Notes: generated by a model from the letters alone, not told the origin. A DNA stretch of 5,169 bases from Planctomycetota bacterium (GCA_030598065.1 JAUVQR010000128.1:1-5169); one strand, 5' to 3'; counted from the first letter of the stretch, positions 1-5,155 are shown. Numbers and translations: made by a program.

Positions 1-345
1 AATTGCCTGTATGAGATCCCGGACAAATACATGGGCAAGGTGATGAACATCCACCCGGCCCTGATACCGTCATTCTGCGGACGGGACTATTGGGGCGAGA
101 AGGTGCATCAGGCGGCGCTTGATTACGGCGTCAAGGTCTCGGGCTGTACCGTGCACTTTGCAGACAATGATTACGATAACGGGCCCATAATCCTGCAGCG
201 GACCGTGCCTATCGTAGAAGGCGATACGCCAAAATCCCTGGCGGAGAGAGTGTTTGAGGAAGAGTGCCGGGCTTACCCGGATGCGATACGTCTGTTCCAG
301 CAAGGCAGGCTGAAAATAGAAGGCAGAAAGGTCACCATCCTTTAA
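1..345 (+). CDS. purN: Phosphoribosylglycinamide formyltransferase, C-terminal part (5' end outside window)
   Basis: PurN transfers the formyl group of 10-formyltetrahydrofolate to GAR in the third step of cytosolic de novo purine synthesis. Frame 1 is open from base 1, so the gene begins upstream; 114 codons remain of a family normally near 200 residues. Seen directly: the MNIHPALIP segment carries the catalytic Asn (codon 16) and His (codon 18). Further on come SGCTVHF and a D-x-GPIILQ segment whose Asp (codon 59) aligns with the catalytic Asp144 of the E. coli enzyme. The end (ECRAYPDAIRLF, then GRL) is the usual PurN tail. The related methionyl-tRNA formyltransferase is excluded by the GCTVHF-GPIILQ spacing and the short C-terminus. 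The stop lies 3 bases before the next gene, so the two are probably co-transcribed. Confidence 0.93.
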   Translation, partial: NCLYEIPDKYMGKVMNIHPALIPSFCGRDYWGEKVHQAALDYGVKVSGCTVHFADNDYDNGPIILQRTVPIVEGDTPKSLAERVFEEECRAYPDAIRLFQQGRLKIEGRKVTIL

Positions 346-348
346 GAG

Positions 349-1641
349 ATGTATACCTACGAGAAAGAGGTCTTAGAGAACGGGCTCCGGATAGTCTCCG
401 TACACATGCCGCACATACACTCGGTCGTCGCAGCGGCATACATAGGCATCGGTTCGCGTTACGAGAAGGAAGAGAAGCTCGGCCTGTCTCATGTGCTGGA
501 GCACATGCTCTTCAGGGGGCCCAGGGGTTTTAAGAACTCGCTCGCTTTACTGCAGGCGGTGGACGATATAGGCGGCGAGATAGACGCGTATACCTCTCCC
601 GAGCATTCCGTCATATTGATACAGGTCCACAAGACGCACGGCAAGAGGGCGCTTGATATACTCGGAGCCATAATCCTGGGCGGAAACTTCGGTGAAGAAG
701 ACCTGGTTACCGAAAAACATATCATCCAGGAAGAGACGGACCAGTTTATGGACAATAAGGGAGACTACGTCTGTCTTGACGACATATCTTATAACCTTAT
801 GTGGAAGACAGCCTCTTCCCTGAACTCCGTCTCGTACGGCAGCAGTAAGACGGTCGCCGGCATAACGAAGGAGGACCTGGAGGAGCATTATGACGCCTTC
901 TTCGTGCCGGAGAACATCGTACTGTGTCTGAGCGGTAATTTTGAGAAGGAAGACGCGCGAAGGTGGGCAATGGACACGTTTGGCGGATTCCGCGGCAAGC
1001 TCACCGCAAGTAAACCGCCGCTTACCGTGGAACAAGACGCCCCAAGGTGCATATTCAAAAAGAGCCACTCACAAACGACCTACTTCAAGCTCTGCCACAA
1101 GGCGTACCCGTACAAACACCCGAACGTCCTTATAACGCTACTGCTGGCTGACATCCTGGGAGGGGGCATAAGCTCCAGACTGTCGTCCCACATAAGGGAA
1201 CGCCTGGGGCTCGTCTACGACATCACGTCGTACCCCACACTGTTCTCGGACGTGGGTTCCGTTGACATATATACGTCCGCGAAAAAGATAAACTTCGAAA
1301 AAACCATAACGGCCGTAATGGCCGAAGTCGACAGACTGGTAGAAAGCGGCGTTACACAGAAGGAGCTGGAACGCACGGAGGAAAGGGTTTTCGGCCAGAT
1401 GCAGTTCACCATGGACAGCCCGCTGGCTATGGCAAACTGGTTTGGTACGGAAGAGCTGTTGATACAGCCCGCGGACCCGGACAGACCGGAGGTTCAGGCG
1501 GAAAAGGTGCACAACATCGCTACGGAGCAGGTCTCGGCGGTAATCAAGGACATCTTCGTGCCGTCGAAGCGGAATCTGGTGGTGGTAGGTCGCACAGGCT
1601 TCACGGAAAGAAAAAGGGTCAAGAAACTACTGGCGAAATAA
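349..1641 (+). CDS. M16B family zinc metallopeptidase (insulinase/processing-peptidase-like)
   Basis: The 430-residue protein has the usual length for single-chain bacterial M16B peptidases, which form clamshell dimers and degrade or process unfolded peptides. The N-terminal catalytic domain spans about residues 8-160. It contains the inverted zinc motif HVLEH (ligands His48 and His52, general base Glu51) inside GLSHVLEHMLFRG, and Glu128, 76 residues after His52, is the expected third ligand. The C-terminal M16 domain, about residues 173-350, contains the glycine-rich GGGISSRL segment. Arg283 and Tyr290 follow with the 7-residue spacing of the R/Y pair that completes the active site in this family. 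No signal peptide is visible, so it is probably cytoplasmic. The ATG follows the purN stop by 3 bases and has only a weak GAG-type ribosome site, which suggests translational coupling. All catalytic residues are present, so an active enzyme rather than an inactive paralogue is likely; the substrate is unknown. Confidence 0.93.
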   Translation: MYTYEKEVLENGLRIVSVHMPHIHSVVAAAYIGIGSRYEKEEKLGLSHVLEHMLFRGPRGFKNSLALLQAVDDIGGEIDAYTSPEHSVILIQVHKTHGKRALDILGAIILGGNFGEEDLVTEKHIIQEETDQFMDNKGDYVCLDDISYNLMWKTASSLNSVSYGSSKTVAGITKEDLEEHYDAFFVPENIVLCLSGNFEKEDARRWAMDTFGGFRGKLTASKPPLTVEQDAPRCIFKKSHSQTTYFKLCHKAYPYKHPNVLITLLLADILGGGISSRLSSHIRERLGLVYDITSYPTLFSDVGSVDIYTSAKKINFEKTITAVMAEVDRLVESGVTQKELERTEERVFGQMQFTMDSPLAMANWFGTEELLIQPADPDRPEVQAEKVHNIATEQVSAVIKDIFVPSKRNLVVVGRTGFTERKRVKKLLAK

Positions 1642-1646
1642 TTTTT

Positions 1647-2516
1647 TCAAGAATGCACCCGGCGCCGGCCCGCAAGGCTGACCGAGATTTCTTTTATCAG
1701 CGCGCCAAGAAAATCTGACACCTGTGCCCTCGTCCTCAGTTTACAATCCTCCCACAACACGGTAAACTCCCTGTTGAACGCCCTTACCAACCCCGGGTCC
1801 TTTGAGACAAAGTAGCTGGTCTCTCCGTTAAATATGAGTTTTTTCCCATACACGACAAACGATATCTTGGCGGGCCTCTCCAGGACCCGTATCTCAAGGT
1901 TGTCCCTGTATTTGTTTATCCTGCCGATTATCAGTTCCAGCTGGCTTATTCTCTCCTCAAGTGGTATTTCCGTAGATATCCCTTTTCCATAACCAAAATC
2001 AATTATGTCGGGCATGTAGCATATCTCTTTACTTACGTACCCCCACGACTCAAAAAGTTCCACCCTCTTTCGCCAATCGCTTACGTACTCACCTACCTTT
2101 GGGTTCCCCCTCTGGTCCTCCAGGACCACATTGGTCAGCTCGGTCCGGTGTATACGGCTGAAGAACGGAAGCACCACCTTTCGTAACCCAACCACGCCGG
2201 ACATGCTTTCCCTAATCTCCTGCTCCCAGTCATACACGCCGCCCATTATCTCCTCTTTATTGGAAACGACCTGAACGTAGTTTTCCGTATCAAACATACT
2301 GTCTATGCTGATGCCAAATACCGTCGCCATATTATAAAGGACGTTTATCTTTGGGCTTCTCAGCCCTTTCTCGTATTCGTACAGGCTCTGGATCCTGGTT
2401 ATTCCCACCTTGCCGCTAAACTCCTGGGCGCTGAGGCCTGTCTTCTCACGCAGTTGCTTGATGTTCCTGCCGATGTTCCTCATCAATTGACCGTCACGAC
2501 GTGCATCGTTGGACAA
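1647..2516 (-). CDS. XRE-type helix-turn-helix regulator with an uncharacterised C-terminal domain, TTG start
   Basis: This is a probable DNA-binding transcriptional regulator of 289 residues. An XRE/Cro-C1 helix-turn-helix lies at about residues 12-77, from RNIGRNIKQLREKTGLSAQEF through the YEKGLRSPK recognition region to ISIDSMFD. The remaining 210 residues (roughly 95-260 look folded, with a YFVSKDPGLVRAFNREF segment and a basic tail) match no domain I can name. Their layout recalls ligand-sensing halves attached to some XRE proteins, but this is weak. The frame stays open to an ATG at 2621, but that start would translate through the terminator hairpin at 2551-2599. The TTG at 2514-2516 sits 8 bases behind a perfect AGGAGGT and is preferred; the ATG at 2481-2483 is the next alternative and lacks a good ribosome site. 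The gene converges on the M16 peptidase with 5 bases between stops. The target is unknown; autoregulation or control of the neighbouring cytochrome is possible. Confidence 0.85.
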   Translation of the reverse strand: MSNDARRDGQLMRNIGRNIKQLREKTGLSAQEFSGKVGITRIQSLYEYEKGLRSPKINVLYNMATVFGISIDSMFDTENYVQVVSNKEEIMGGVYDWEQEIRESMSGVVGLRKVVLPFFSRIHRTELTNVVLEDQRGNPKVGEYVSDWRKRVELFESWGYVSKEICYMPDIIDFGYGKGISTEIPLEERISQLELIIGRINKYRDNLEIRVLERPAKISFVVYGKKLIFNGETSYFVSKDPGLVRAFNREFTVLWEDCKLRTRAQVSDFLGALIKEISVSLAGRRRVHS

Positions 2517-2524
2517 CGTTACGT

Positions 2525-2531
2525 ACCTCCT
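2525..2531 (-). promoter_or_regulatory. Ribosome binding site AGGAGGT that decides the TTG start of the XRE gene
   Basis: On the - strand AGGAGGT is followed by 8 bases and then TTG at 2516-2514. No other strong Shine-Dalgarno sequence lies near the in-frame ATG codons at 2621 or 2483. The perfect match and ideal spacing make this the best-supported initiation point. Confidence 0.7.
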
Positions 2532-2550
2532 GGAATGTAACCGGTGCGAC

Positions 2551-2599
2551 AAAAAGAAAGGGACAGCATACAGAGGAAAAACCTTCCATATGCTGCCCC
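2551..2599 (-). terminator. Intrinsic terminator downstream of the di-haem cytochrome gene
   Basis: Arms at 2560-2570 and 2589-2599 form an 11-position stem with one mismatch (GGGGCAGCATA against TATGCTGTCCC read on the - strand). The 18-base loop can fold a further short AGG/CCT stem. On the - strand the hairpin is followed directly by TTTCTTTTT (2559-2551), the U-rich tail of a Rho-independent terminator. It begins about 55 bases after the cytochrome stop codon. Readers of the XRE gene start only 20 bases beyond it, so that gene needs readthrough or a promoter overlapping this structure. Confidence 0.8.
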
Positions 2600-2618
2600 A
2601 TTCAAACCAACATTGAAT
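2600..2618. repeat. Small inverted repeat between cytochrome and XRE genes (possible operator)
   Basis: ATTCAA and TTGAAT arms are separated by 7 bases, directly abutting the terminator stem and about 84 bases before the XRE start. Such short dyads are common operators for helix-turn-helix regulators, so an autoregulatory site is conceivable. Six-base arms also arise easily by chance, and no convincing -35/-10 pair accompanies it. Confidence 0.3.
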
Positions 2619-2653
2619 CACCGTGCGGAACAGACCTCCCGCAGACGGAGATT

Positions 2654-3679
2654 CTACAGTGCCTTCATGAACTCAACCAGGTCCTGCAGCTCCGCCCCGC
2701 TAAGCTGCGAGGTGATTCCGTGCTTGTCATTATCCGTAATCGTGTTGTCTATTGTGCTCATCAGGTCCGTCGCACTGCCGTCATGGAAGTACGGCGCTGA
2801 GGCGTAGATGTCACGCAACGTCGGCGTGTCAAACTCCTTGACAAGGTCAAGACCGATTATCGGCACATCATAGTCCTCGCCGTAAGGGTCCACTCCGGCG
2901 TCCAGCGCCTTCTGGTTATACACGGCGCCCGGCGTCGACCTGAAACCATACTTACCTATACGGCCCGTCCCCACGTCATGGGTCTGGCCGTCTCCAAACA
3001 TCCCTCTCTTGTCCATCGGGTCACCGGGATGACAGTTCGCGCAACCTACCTTCGGGTCATAGAACGTCTTCATGCCCCTCTTCTGCGCGTCCGTCAGCGT
3101 GCCGTCAAGATTCCTGAAAGGACTTCCAGTGTACTCAAGGCTCCTTATATACGCTATAAGCGCCTCAAGCCTCTCCGCTGACCAGTTCTCGCTCCTGAAC
3201 ACAAAACCAGGGTCACGACCACACACCCTGTCAATGGAGCTGGCTGCGCCAACTATCTCGTCAGGATGTCCGGTAAAACCCTCGTGCCTGAACGGCGGCA
3301 GATAACGGCCTCCTCGAATGTACTTCACGTTCTTCCAGGAGCCCCATCCCTCGTCTCCAAGGTCCCAGACAAGTCCCGTAGACTGGCCACGCTCGTAATG
3401 GCACGCAGCGCACGAGTACTCGCCCTGAAGACCCCAGCTGGAATCGTTAAACAGAAACTGACCGGCTCGGACCAGCTCGCTCCTGTACGGAGAGTGCTTA
3501 ACCCTGTAATGTACCTCAGGGATGGTCAGCGGCTCACCACGCTCAAGTGGCGTCCACTCCGGTCCCGTCTGGATGGTCGCTACCACTGAGGCCTCACCCG
3601 CCGTTACTTCACTAACGGCTGTGAAACCAACTACAGACACAAAGGCAGTCGCAACCAATAAAACAAGCAGTTTCTTCAT
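2654..3679 (-). CDS. Secreted di-haem cytochrome c peroxidase / MauG-family protein
   Basis: The family reduces hydrogen peroxide or performs related oxidations in the periplasm, using electrons from small cytochromes or cupredoxins. The 341-residue product starts with a Sec signal peptide (MKK, then a hydrophobic stretch of residues 4-22; cleavage probably near Ala27). Two c-type haem sites are visible: CAACH at 90-94, after the family's GQFLFNDSSWG segment, and CANCH at 213-217. The C-terminus has the family signature TPTLRDIYASAPYFHDGSA at 285-303 and ends in LVEFMKAL. In bacterial peroxidases the first haem is peroxidatic and the second transfers electrons. The position where classical enzymes have the distal Met (or MauG its Tyr) appears by eye to be Thr314 here; His320 and Met307 are nearby candidates. 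A near-perfect ribosome site supports the start. It is followed by its own terminator, so it is probably monocistronic. It could act in peroxide defence or as a substrate-specific oxidase; sequence alone does not decide. Confidence 0.92.
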   Translation of the reverse strand: MKKLLVLLVATAFVSVVGFTAVSEVTAGEASVVATIQTGPEWTPLERGEPLTIPEVHYRVKHSPYRSELVRAGQFLFNDSSWGLQGEYSCAACHYERGQSTGLVWDLGDEGWGSWKNVKYIRGGRYLPPFRHEGFTGHPDEIVGAASSIDRVCGRDPGFVFRSENWSAERLEALIAYIRSLEYTGSPFRNLDGTLTDAQKRGMKTFYDPKVGCANCHPGDPMDKRGMFGDGQTHDVGTGRIGKYGFRSTPGAVYNQKALDAGVDPYGEDYDVPIIGLDLVKEFDTPTLRDIYASAPYFHDGSATDLMSTIDNTITDNDKHGITSQLSGAELQDLVEFMKAL

Positions 3680-3684
3680 TTCCC

Positions 3685-3696
3685 AATCACCTCCTT
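3685..3696 (-). promoter_or_regulatory. Near-perfect Shine-Dalgarno sequence of the di-haem cytochrome gene
   Basis: AAGGAGGTGATT on the - strand matches 11 of 12 bases of the classical anti-16S complement (AAGGAGGTGATC) and ends 5 bases before the ATG at 3679. It fixes the start codon and suggests strong translation. Confidence 0.85.
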
Positions 3697-3941
3697 ACTC
3701 ACAAAAAACCTAAACCTTCACAACTCAGCCCTGCCCAACATATAACCCTGCATAGCTTAAACCTACATGGCATAATAGTGGATCCACCACTTATCTGCGG
3801 CCCAAACCAGGCCACACACAAGATCAATATCTCATTTTCCGCATCCCGCTCCGATGCTTAATGCTTCATAAAAAGTCTACCACATAAGCCCGGTCACGCA
3901 ACAATTATTTGTGGATAATTTTAGAATAATAACAGGTACTG
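3697..3941. other. Gene-free leader region between the cytochrome gene and the tRNA promoter
   Basis: No open frame with coding character is visible on either strand. The stretch contains a 10-bp perfect palindrome GTGGATCCAC at 3778-3787, a short tandem ATGCTTAATGCTT at 3854-3866 and an AT-rich segment from 3900 onward. If the - strand promoter proposed at 3942-3970 is real, almost all of this would be a 5' leader of about 255 bases for the cytochrome mRNA. I recognise no known riboswitch or conserved RNA in it. Confidence 0.5.
3903..3920. promoter_or_regulatory. Perfect DnaA-box 9-mer inside an inverted repeat
   Basis: Bases 3910-3918 read TGTGGATAA, the exact complement of the DnaA box TTATCCACA. 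It lies within AATTAT-TTGTGG-ATAATT, which has 6-base arms and a 6-base spacer, in an AT-rich intergenic segment. Only one exact box is present, so this is more likely a regulatory or titration site, or chance, than an origin. Confidence 0.35.
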
Positions 3942-3970
3942 AGTATAATACCATATTCTGTTGGTGTCCT
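3942..3970 (-). promoter_or_regulatory. Possible sigma70-type promoter toward the cytochrome gene
   Basis: On the - strand AGGACA (3970-3965, 4 of 6 consensus bases) is followed by a 17-base spacer and TATACT (3947-3942, 5 of 6). It would make a leader of about 255 bases before the cytochrome ATG. No better - strand promoter was found closer to the gene. The complementary strand also shows a TATAAT at 3944-3949 but with a poor -35 (TTAGAA). Confidence 0.3.
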
Positions 3971-3987
3971 TTGTGCTACTTAAGCAC

Positions 3988-4015
3988 TTGACATTTTTGG
4001 TCTTGCGCATATAAT
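3988..4015 (+). promoter_or_regulatory. Consensus sigma70 promoter of the tRNA-Cys/tRNA-Leu unit
   Basis: TTGACA at 3988-3993 and TATAAT at 4010-4015 are both exact consensus hexamers with a 16-base spacer. The expected start site near 4022 lies about 16 bases before the mature tRNA-Cys. A small dyad, GTGCT-5-AGCAC, ends immediately before the -35 element (3973-3987). Strong promoters of this kind are normal for stable RNA genes. Confidence 0.85.
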
Positions 4016-4037
4016 TCCCGTGTATTATTTGCAGCGT

Positions 4038-4112
4038 GGCGGCTTAGCCAAGTGGTAAGGCAGCGGTCTGCAAAACCGCAATTCCCGGGTTCGAATCCCG
4101 GAGCCGCCTCCA
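4038..4112 (+). tRNA. tRNA-Cys (anticodon GCA), CCA encoded
   Basis: A complete cloverleaf is readable. The acceptor GGCGGCT (4038-4044) pairs with AGCCGCC (4102-4108). The D-arm has GCC/GGC stem strands. The anticodon stem GCGGT/ACCGC encloses loop CTGCAAA with anticodon GCA at 4070-4072. The T-arm is CCGGG-TTCGAAT-CCCGG. The discriminator base is T (4109), as expected for cysteine tRNAs, and it is followed by genomically encoded CCA at 4110-4112. It lies 11 bases before tRNA-Leu and is presumably co-transcribed with it. Confidence 0.97.
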
Positions 4113-4123
4113 CATATTCAGTG

Positions 4124-4207
4124 GGGCGAGTGGTGGAATGGCAGACACGAGGGACTTAAAATCCCTTGGGCGACGAGCCCGTGTGAGTTCGACTCTCACC
4201 TCGCCCA
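4124..4207 (+). tRNA. tRNA-Leu (anticodon UAA), class II with long variable arm
   Basis: The acceptor GGGCGAG (4124-4130) pairs with CTCGCCC (4200-4206), and discriminator A is at 4207. The D-stem is GTG/CAC. The anticodon stem AGGGA/TCCCT has loop CTTAAAA and anticodon TAA at 4157-4159. A long variable arm, TGGGC-GACGA-GCCC, at 4167-4180 marks it as class II. The T-arm is GTGAG-TTCGACT-CTCAC. TTG, not CCA, follows, so CCA must be added enzymatically, unlike in the neighbouring tRNA-Cys. Its 3' end coincides with the change to more AT-rich sequence. Confidence 0.97.
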
Positions 4208-4324
4208 TTGCTATCAAAGGATTTACAGCCCTTCGTTTCCGTCCTTGTCTTAATCATTCCCTTAAAGGGAAGGTGGGCAACGAGATTTGAGTTAAGCAGA
4301 ATGACATATTGACCTGTTCTCTCT
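4208..4324. other. Spacer between tRNA-Leu and the nuclease gene
   Basis: No gene is supported here. An apparent small - strand frame that runs into the tRNA is antisense to the tRNA and not credible. The spacer contains the TTCCCTT-A-AAGGGAA palindrome described separately. No clear U-tailed terminator for either converging transcript and no repeat of the tRNA-Leu 3' end are visible. Confidence 0.5.
4257..4271. repeat. 15-base palindrome TTCCCTT-A-AAGGGAA between convergent transcripts
   Basis: Two 7-base arms flank a single central A, so a hairpin would have at most a 6-bp stem and 3-base loop. It lies where the tRNA-Leu transcript and the nuclease mRNA converge, so it may slow polymerase or protect 3' ends. 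Neither side has a T-run, so a standard intrinsic terminator is not supported. Confidence 0.45.
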
Positions 4325-5089
4325 CTAAACCGTTCCAGTTGCGTCTTCCGTGTTGCTTTGTGGGAGTGTCTGTGTTTCAACAGTAGTCTTTCTCGGTCTG
4401 ATAGTGCGCCGCTTTCTCTTGATTTTAACATCCCCGATTTCTTCCCAAGCCTCTTTAGATAGCATCTTCTTAATGTTATCCGCTAAGTCCTGTTCGTCTA
4501 CTCGCACACCCGACACTTGCCTGAGGTGTTTCGCAATCAATTTCAATGTGTCCTCTTGGAAGATGCCCTCAATGATACTTTTGGGTGAGAGGGTTTCTAG
4601 CTTAACAAGATAGTCGTCAAGCTCCCCTTTTGACACGCTCTTTTTATGCAGGAGGGCTATCTTGGGAGCGGAAACTTTGGGGTTATCTTCTAAGACATCT
4701 ACAGACCAAACAAGGTCGCTCTGGATTCCTTCGTCAAATGTAAGATGGTAGAGCAACCAGAACCTCCCGTTAGTGAGTACGACCCATTCCACCCCCGAAT
4801 TTGCGGCATAATTACTTGCTTGCTCAATGTGTTTTTCCCTCAGTTTGATGCCGCCCTGTTTAACCTCGACTAGATATTCTATTCGCCCGTCTAACTTAAT
4901 AGCATAGTCAACGTAGCGGTCTTTTATCATGTGTTCCTTTGAGATTTCCTCGAATATGTCGTAGCCCAATACATCCTCAAAAAACTTACTTATCCTTAAC
5001 GAAGTCTCCGCCTCATTGATGTTCTGCTCGAAAGTTTTACGAAAGATAGGAATGAATTTCCTAAAATCCTTGGTAATGTCGACTGGCAT
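4325..5089 (-). CDS. Stand-alone type I restriction HsdR N-terminal-domain-like PD-(D/E)xK nuclease
   Basis: The 254-residue protein resembles the HSDR_N nuclease module without the helicase motor of a full HsdR subunit (about 1,000 residues). Visible elements of the fold: Glu27 in the first helix (INEAETSLR); Asp61 in YVDYAI; Glu75-Val-Lys77 in YLVEVKQGG, completing D-x13-ExK; and Gln90-x3-Tyr94 in the HIEQASNYAA helix, a motif IV-like QxxxY. The WVVLTNGRFWLLYHL strand pair follows. The second half (about 140-220) is helical and charged, then a basic stretch IKRKRRTIRPRKTT and a Thr/Gln-rich tail that may bind nucleic acid. All nuclease residues are intact, so DNA cleavage is plausible, but cutting specificity and a partner methylase are not seen. 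The ATG follows GGGGGGTGG, a usable but unusual ribosome site. Base composition is more AT-rich than the genes at 1-3679, which with the adjoining tRNA-Leu suggests acquisition. It could serve phage defence or be a mobile-element gene. Confidence 0.8.
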   Translation of the reverse strand: MPVDITKDFRKFIPIFRKTFEQNINEAETSLRISKFFEDVLGYDIFEEISKEHMIKDRYVDYAIKLDGRIEYLVEVKQGGIKLREKHIEQASNYAANSGVEWVVLTNGRFWLLYHLTFDEGIQSDLVWSVDVLEDNPKVSAPKIALLHKKSVSKGELDDYLVKLETLSPKSIIEGIFQEDTLKLIAKHLRQVSGVRVDEQDLADNIKKMLSKEAWEEIGDVKIKRKRRTIRPRKTTVETQTLPQSNTEDATGTV

Positions 5090-5093
5090 ACCA

Positions 5094-5107
5094 CCCCCCT
5101 TTTTTTT
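5094..5107 (-). repeat. A8-G6 double homopolymer in the ribosome binding region of the nuclease gene
   Basis: On the - strand eight A and then six G lie 4 bases before the ATG, so the G-run forms part of the Shine-Dalgarno region. Tracts of this type can slip during replication or transcription. Length changes here would alter ribosome-site strength or spacing rather than reading frame. Confidence 0.5.
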
Positions 5108-5111
5108 CTTC

Positions 5112-5124
5112 CCTAGTGGCTAGG
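5112..5124. repeat. Short inverted repeat CCTAG-TGG-CTAGG upstream of the nuclease gene
   Basis: Perfect 5-base arms flank a 3-base spacer, 23 bases before the nuclease ATG. It may be an operator half of the leader or a small hairpin near the ribosome site. The short length makes chance a real alternative. Confidence 0.3.
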
Positions 5125-5141
5125 CTTTTGAACTAGACGTG

Positions 5142-5155
5142 GATATTCGAATATC
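5142..5155. promoter_or_regulatory. 14-bp perfect palindrome GATATTCGAATATC, candidate operator of the nuclease gene
   Basis: The palindrome lies 53 bases upstream of the nuclease ATG, where a promoter would be expected; no clear -35/-10 pair is visible. A dyad of this length suits binding by a dimeric repressor or controller protein. No regulator gene is seen on this side within the window. Confidence 0.4.

Noticed and set aside
547..1068. 173-codon - strand frame opposite the M16 peptidase
   Set aside because: It is antisense to a well-conserved catalytic domain, has no ribosome site and shows no recognisable domain, so it is a shadow of the real gene.
1659..1668. Perfect CCGGCGCCGG palindrome near the convergent stops as a terminator
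   Set aside because: It has no loop, lies inside the XRE coding sequence and is not directly followed by a T-run on the strand needed, so it is better explained as GC-rich coding sequence.
2501..3713. Several + strand frames of 60-110 codons opposite the cytochrome and the XRE 5' region
   Set aside because: All lie antisense to the cytochrome with its clear haem motifs or across the terminator; compositions (Ser/Arg-rich) are typical of shadow frames.
3901..3960. Replication origin
   Set aside because: There is only one exact DnaA box, no clustered boxes and no dnaA, dnaN or gidA-type neighbours.
4257..4271. TTCCCTT-A-AAGGGAA as an intrinsic terminator
   Set aside because: The stem is short and AT-rich at its ends, and neither flank has a run of T. 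It is kept only as a palindrome.
4156..4431. 91-codon - strand frame ending inside tRNA-Leu
   Set aside because: It overlaps the start of the downstream spacer, the nuclease 3' end in another frame and the antisense of a tRNA. The C-terminal GESRTHTG-like ending is a typical artefact of translating tRNA-Leu antisense.
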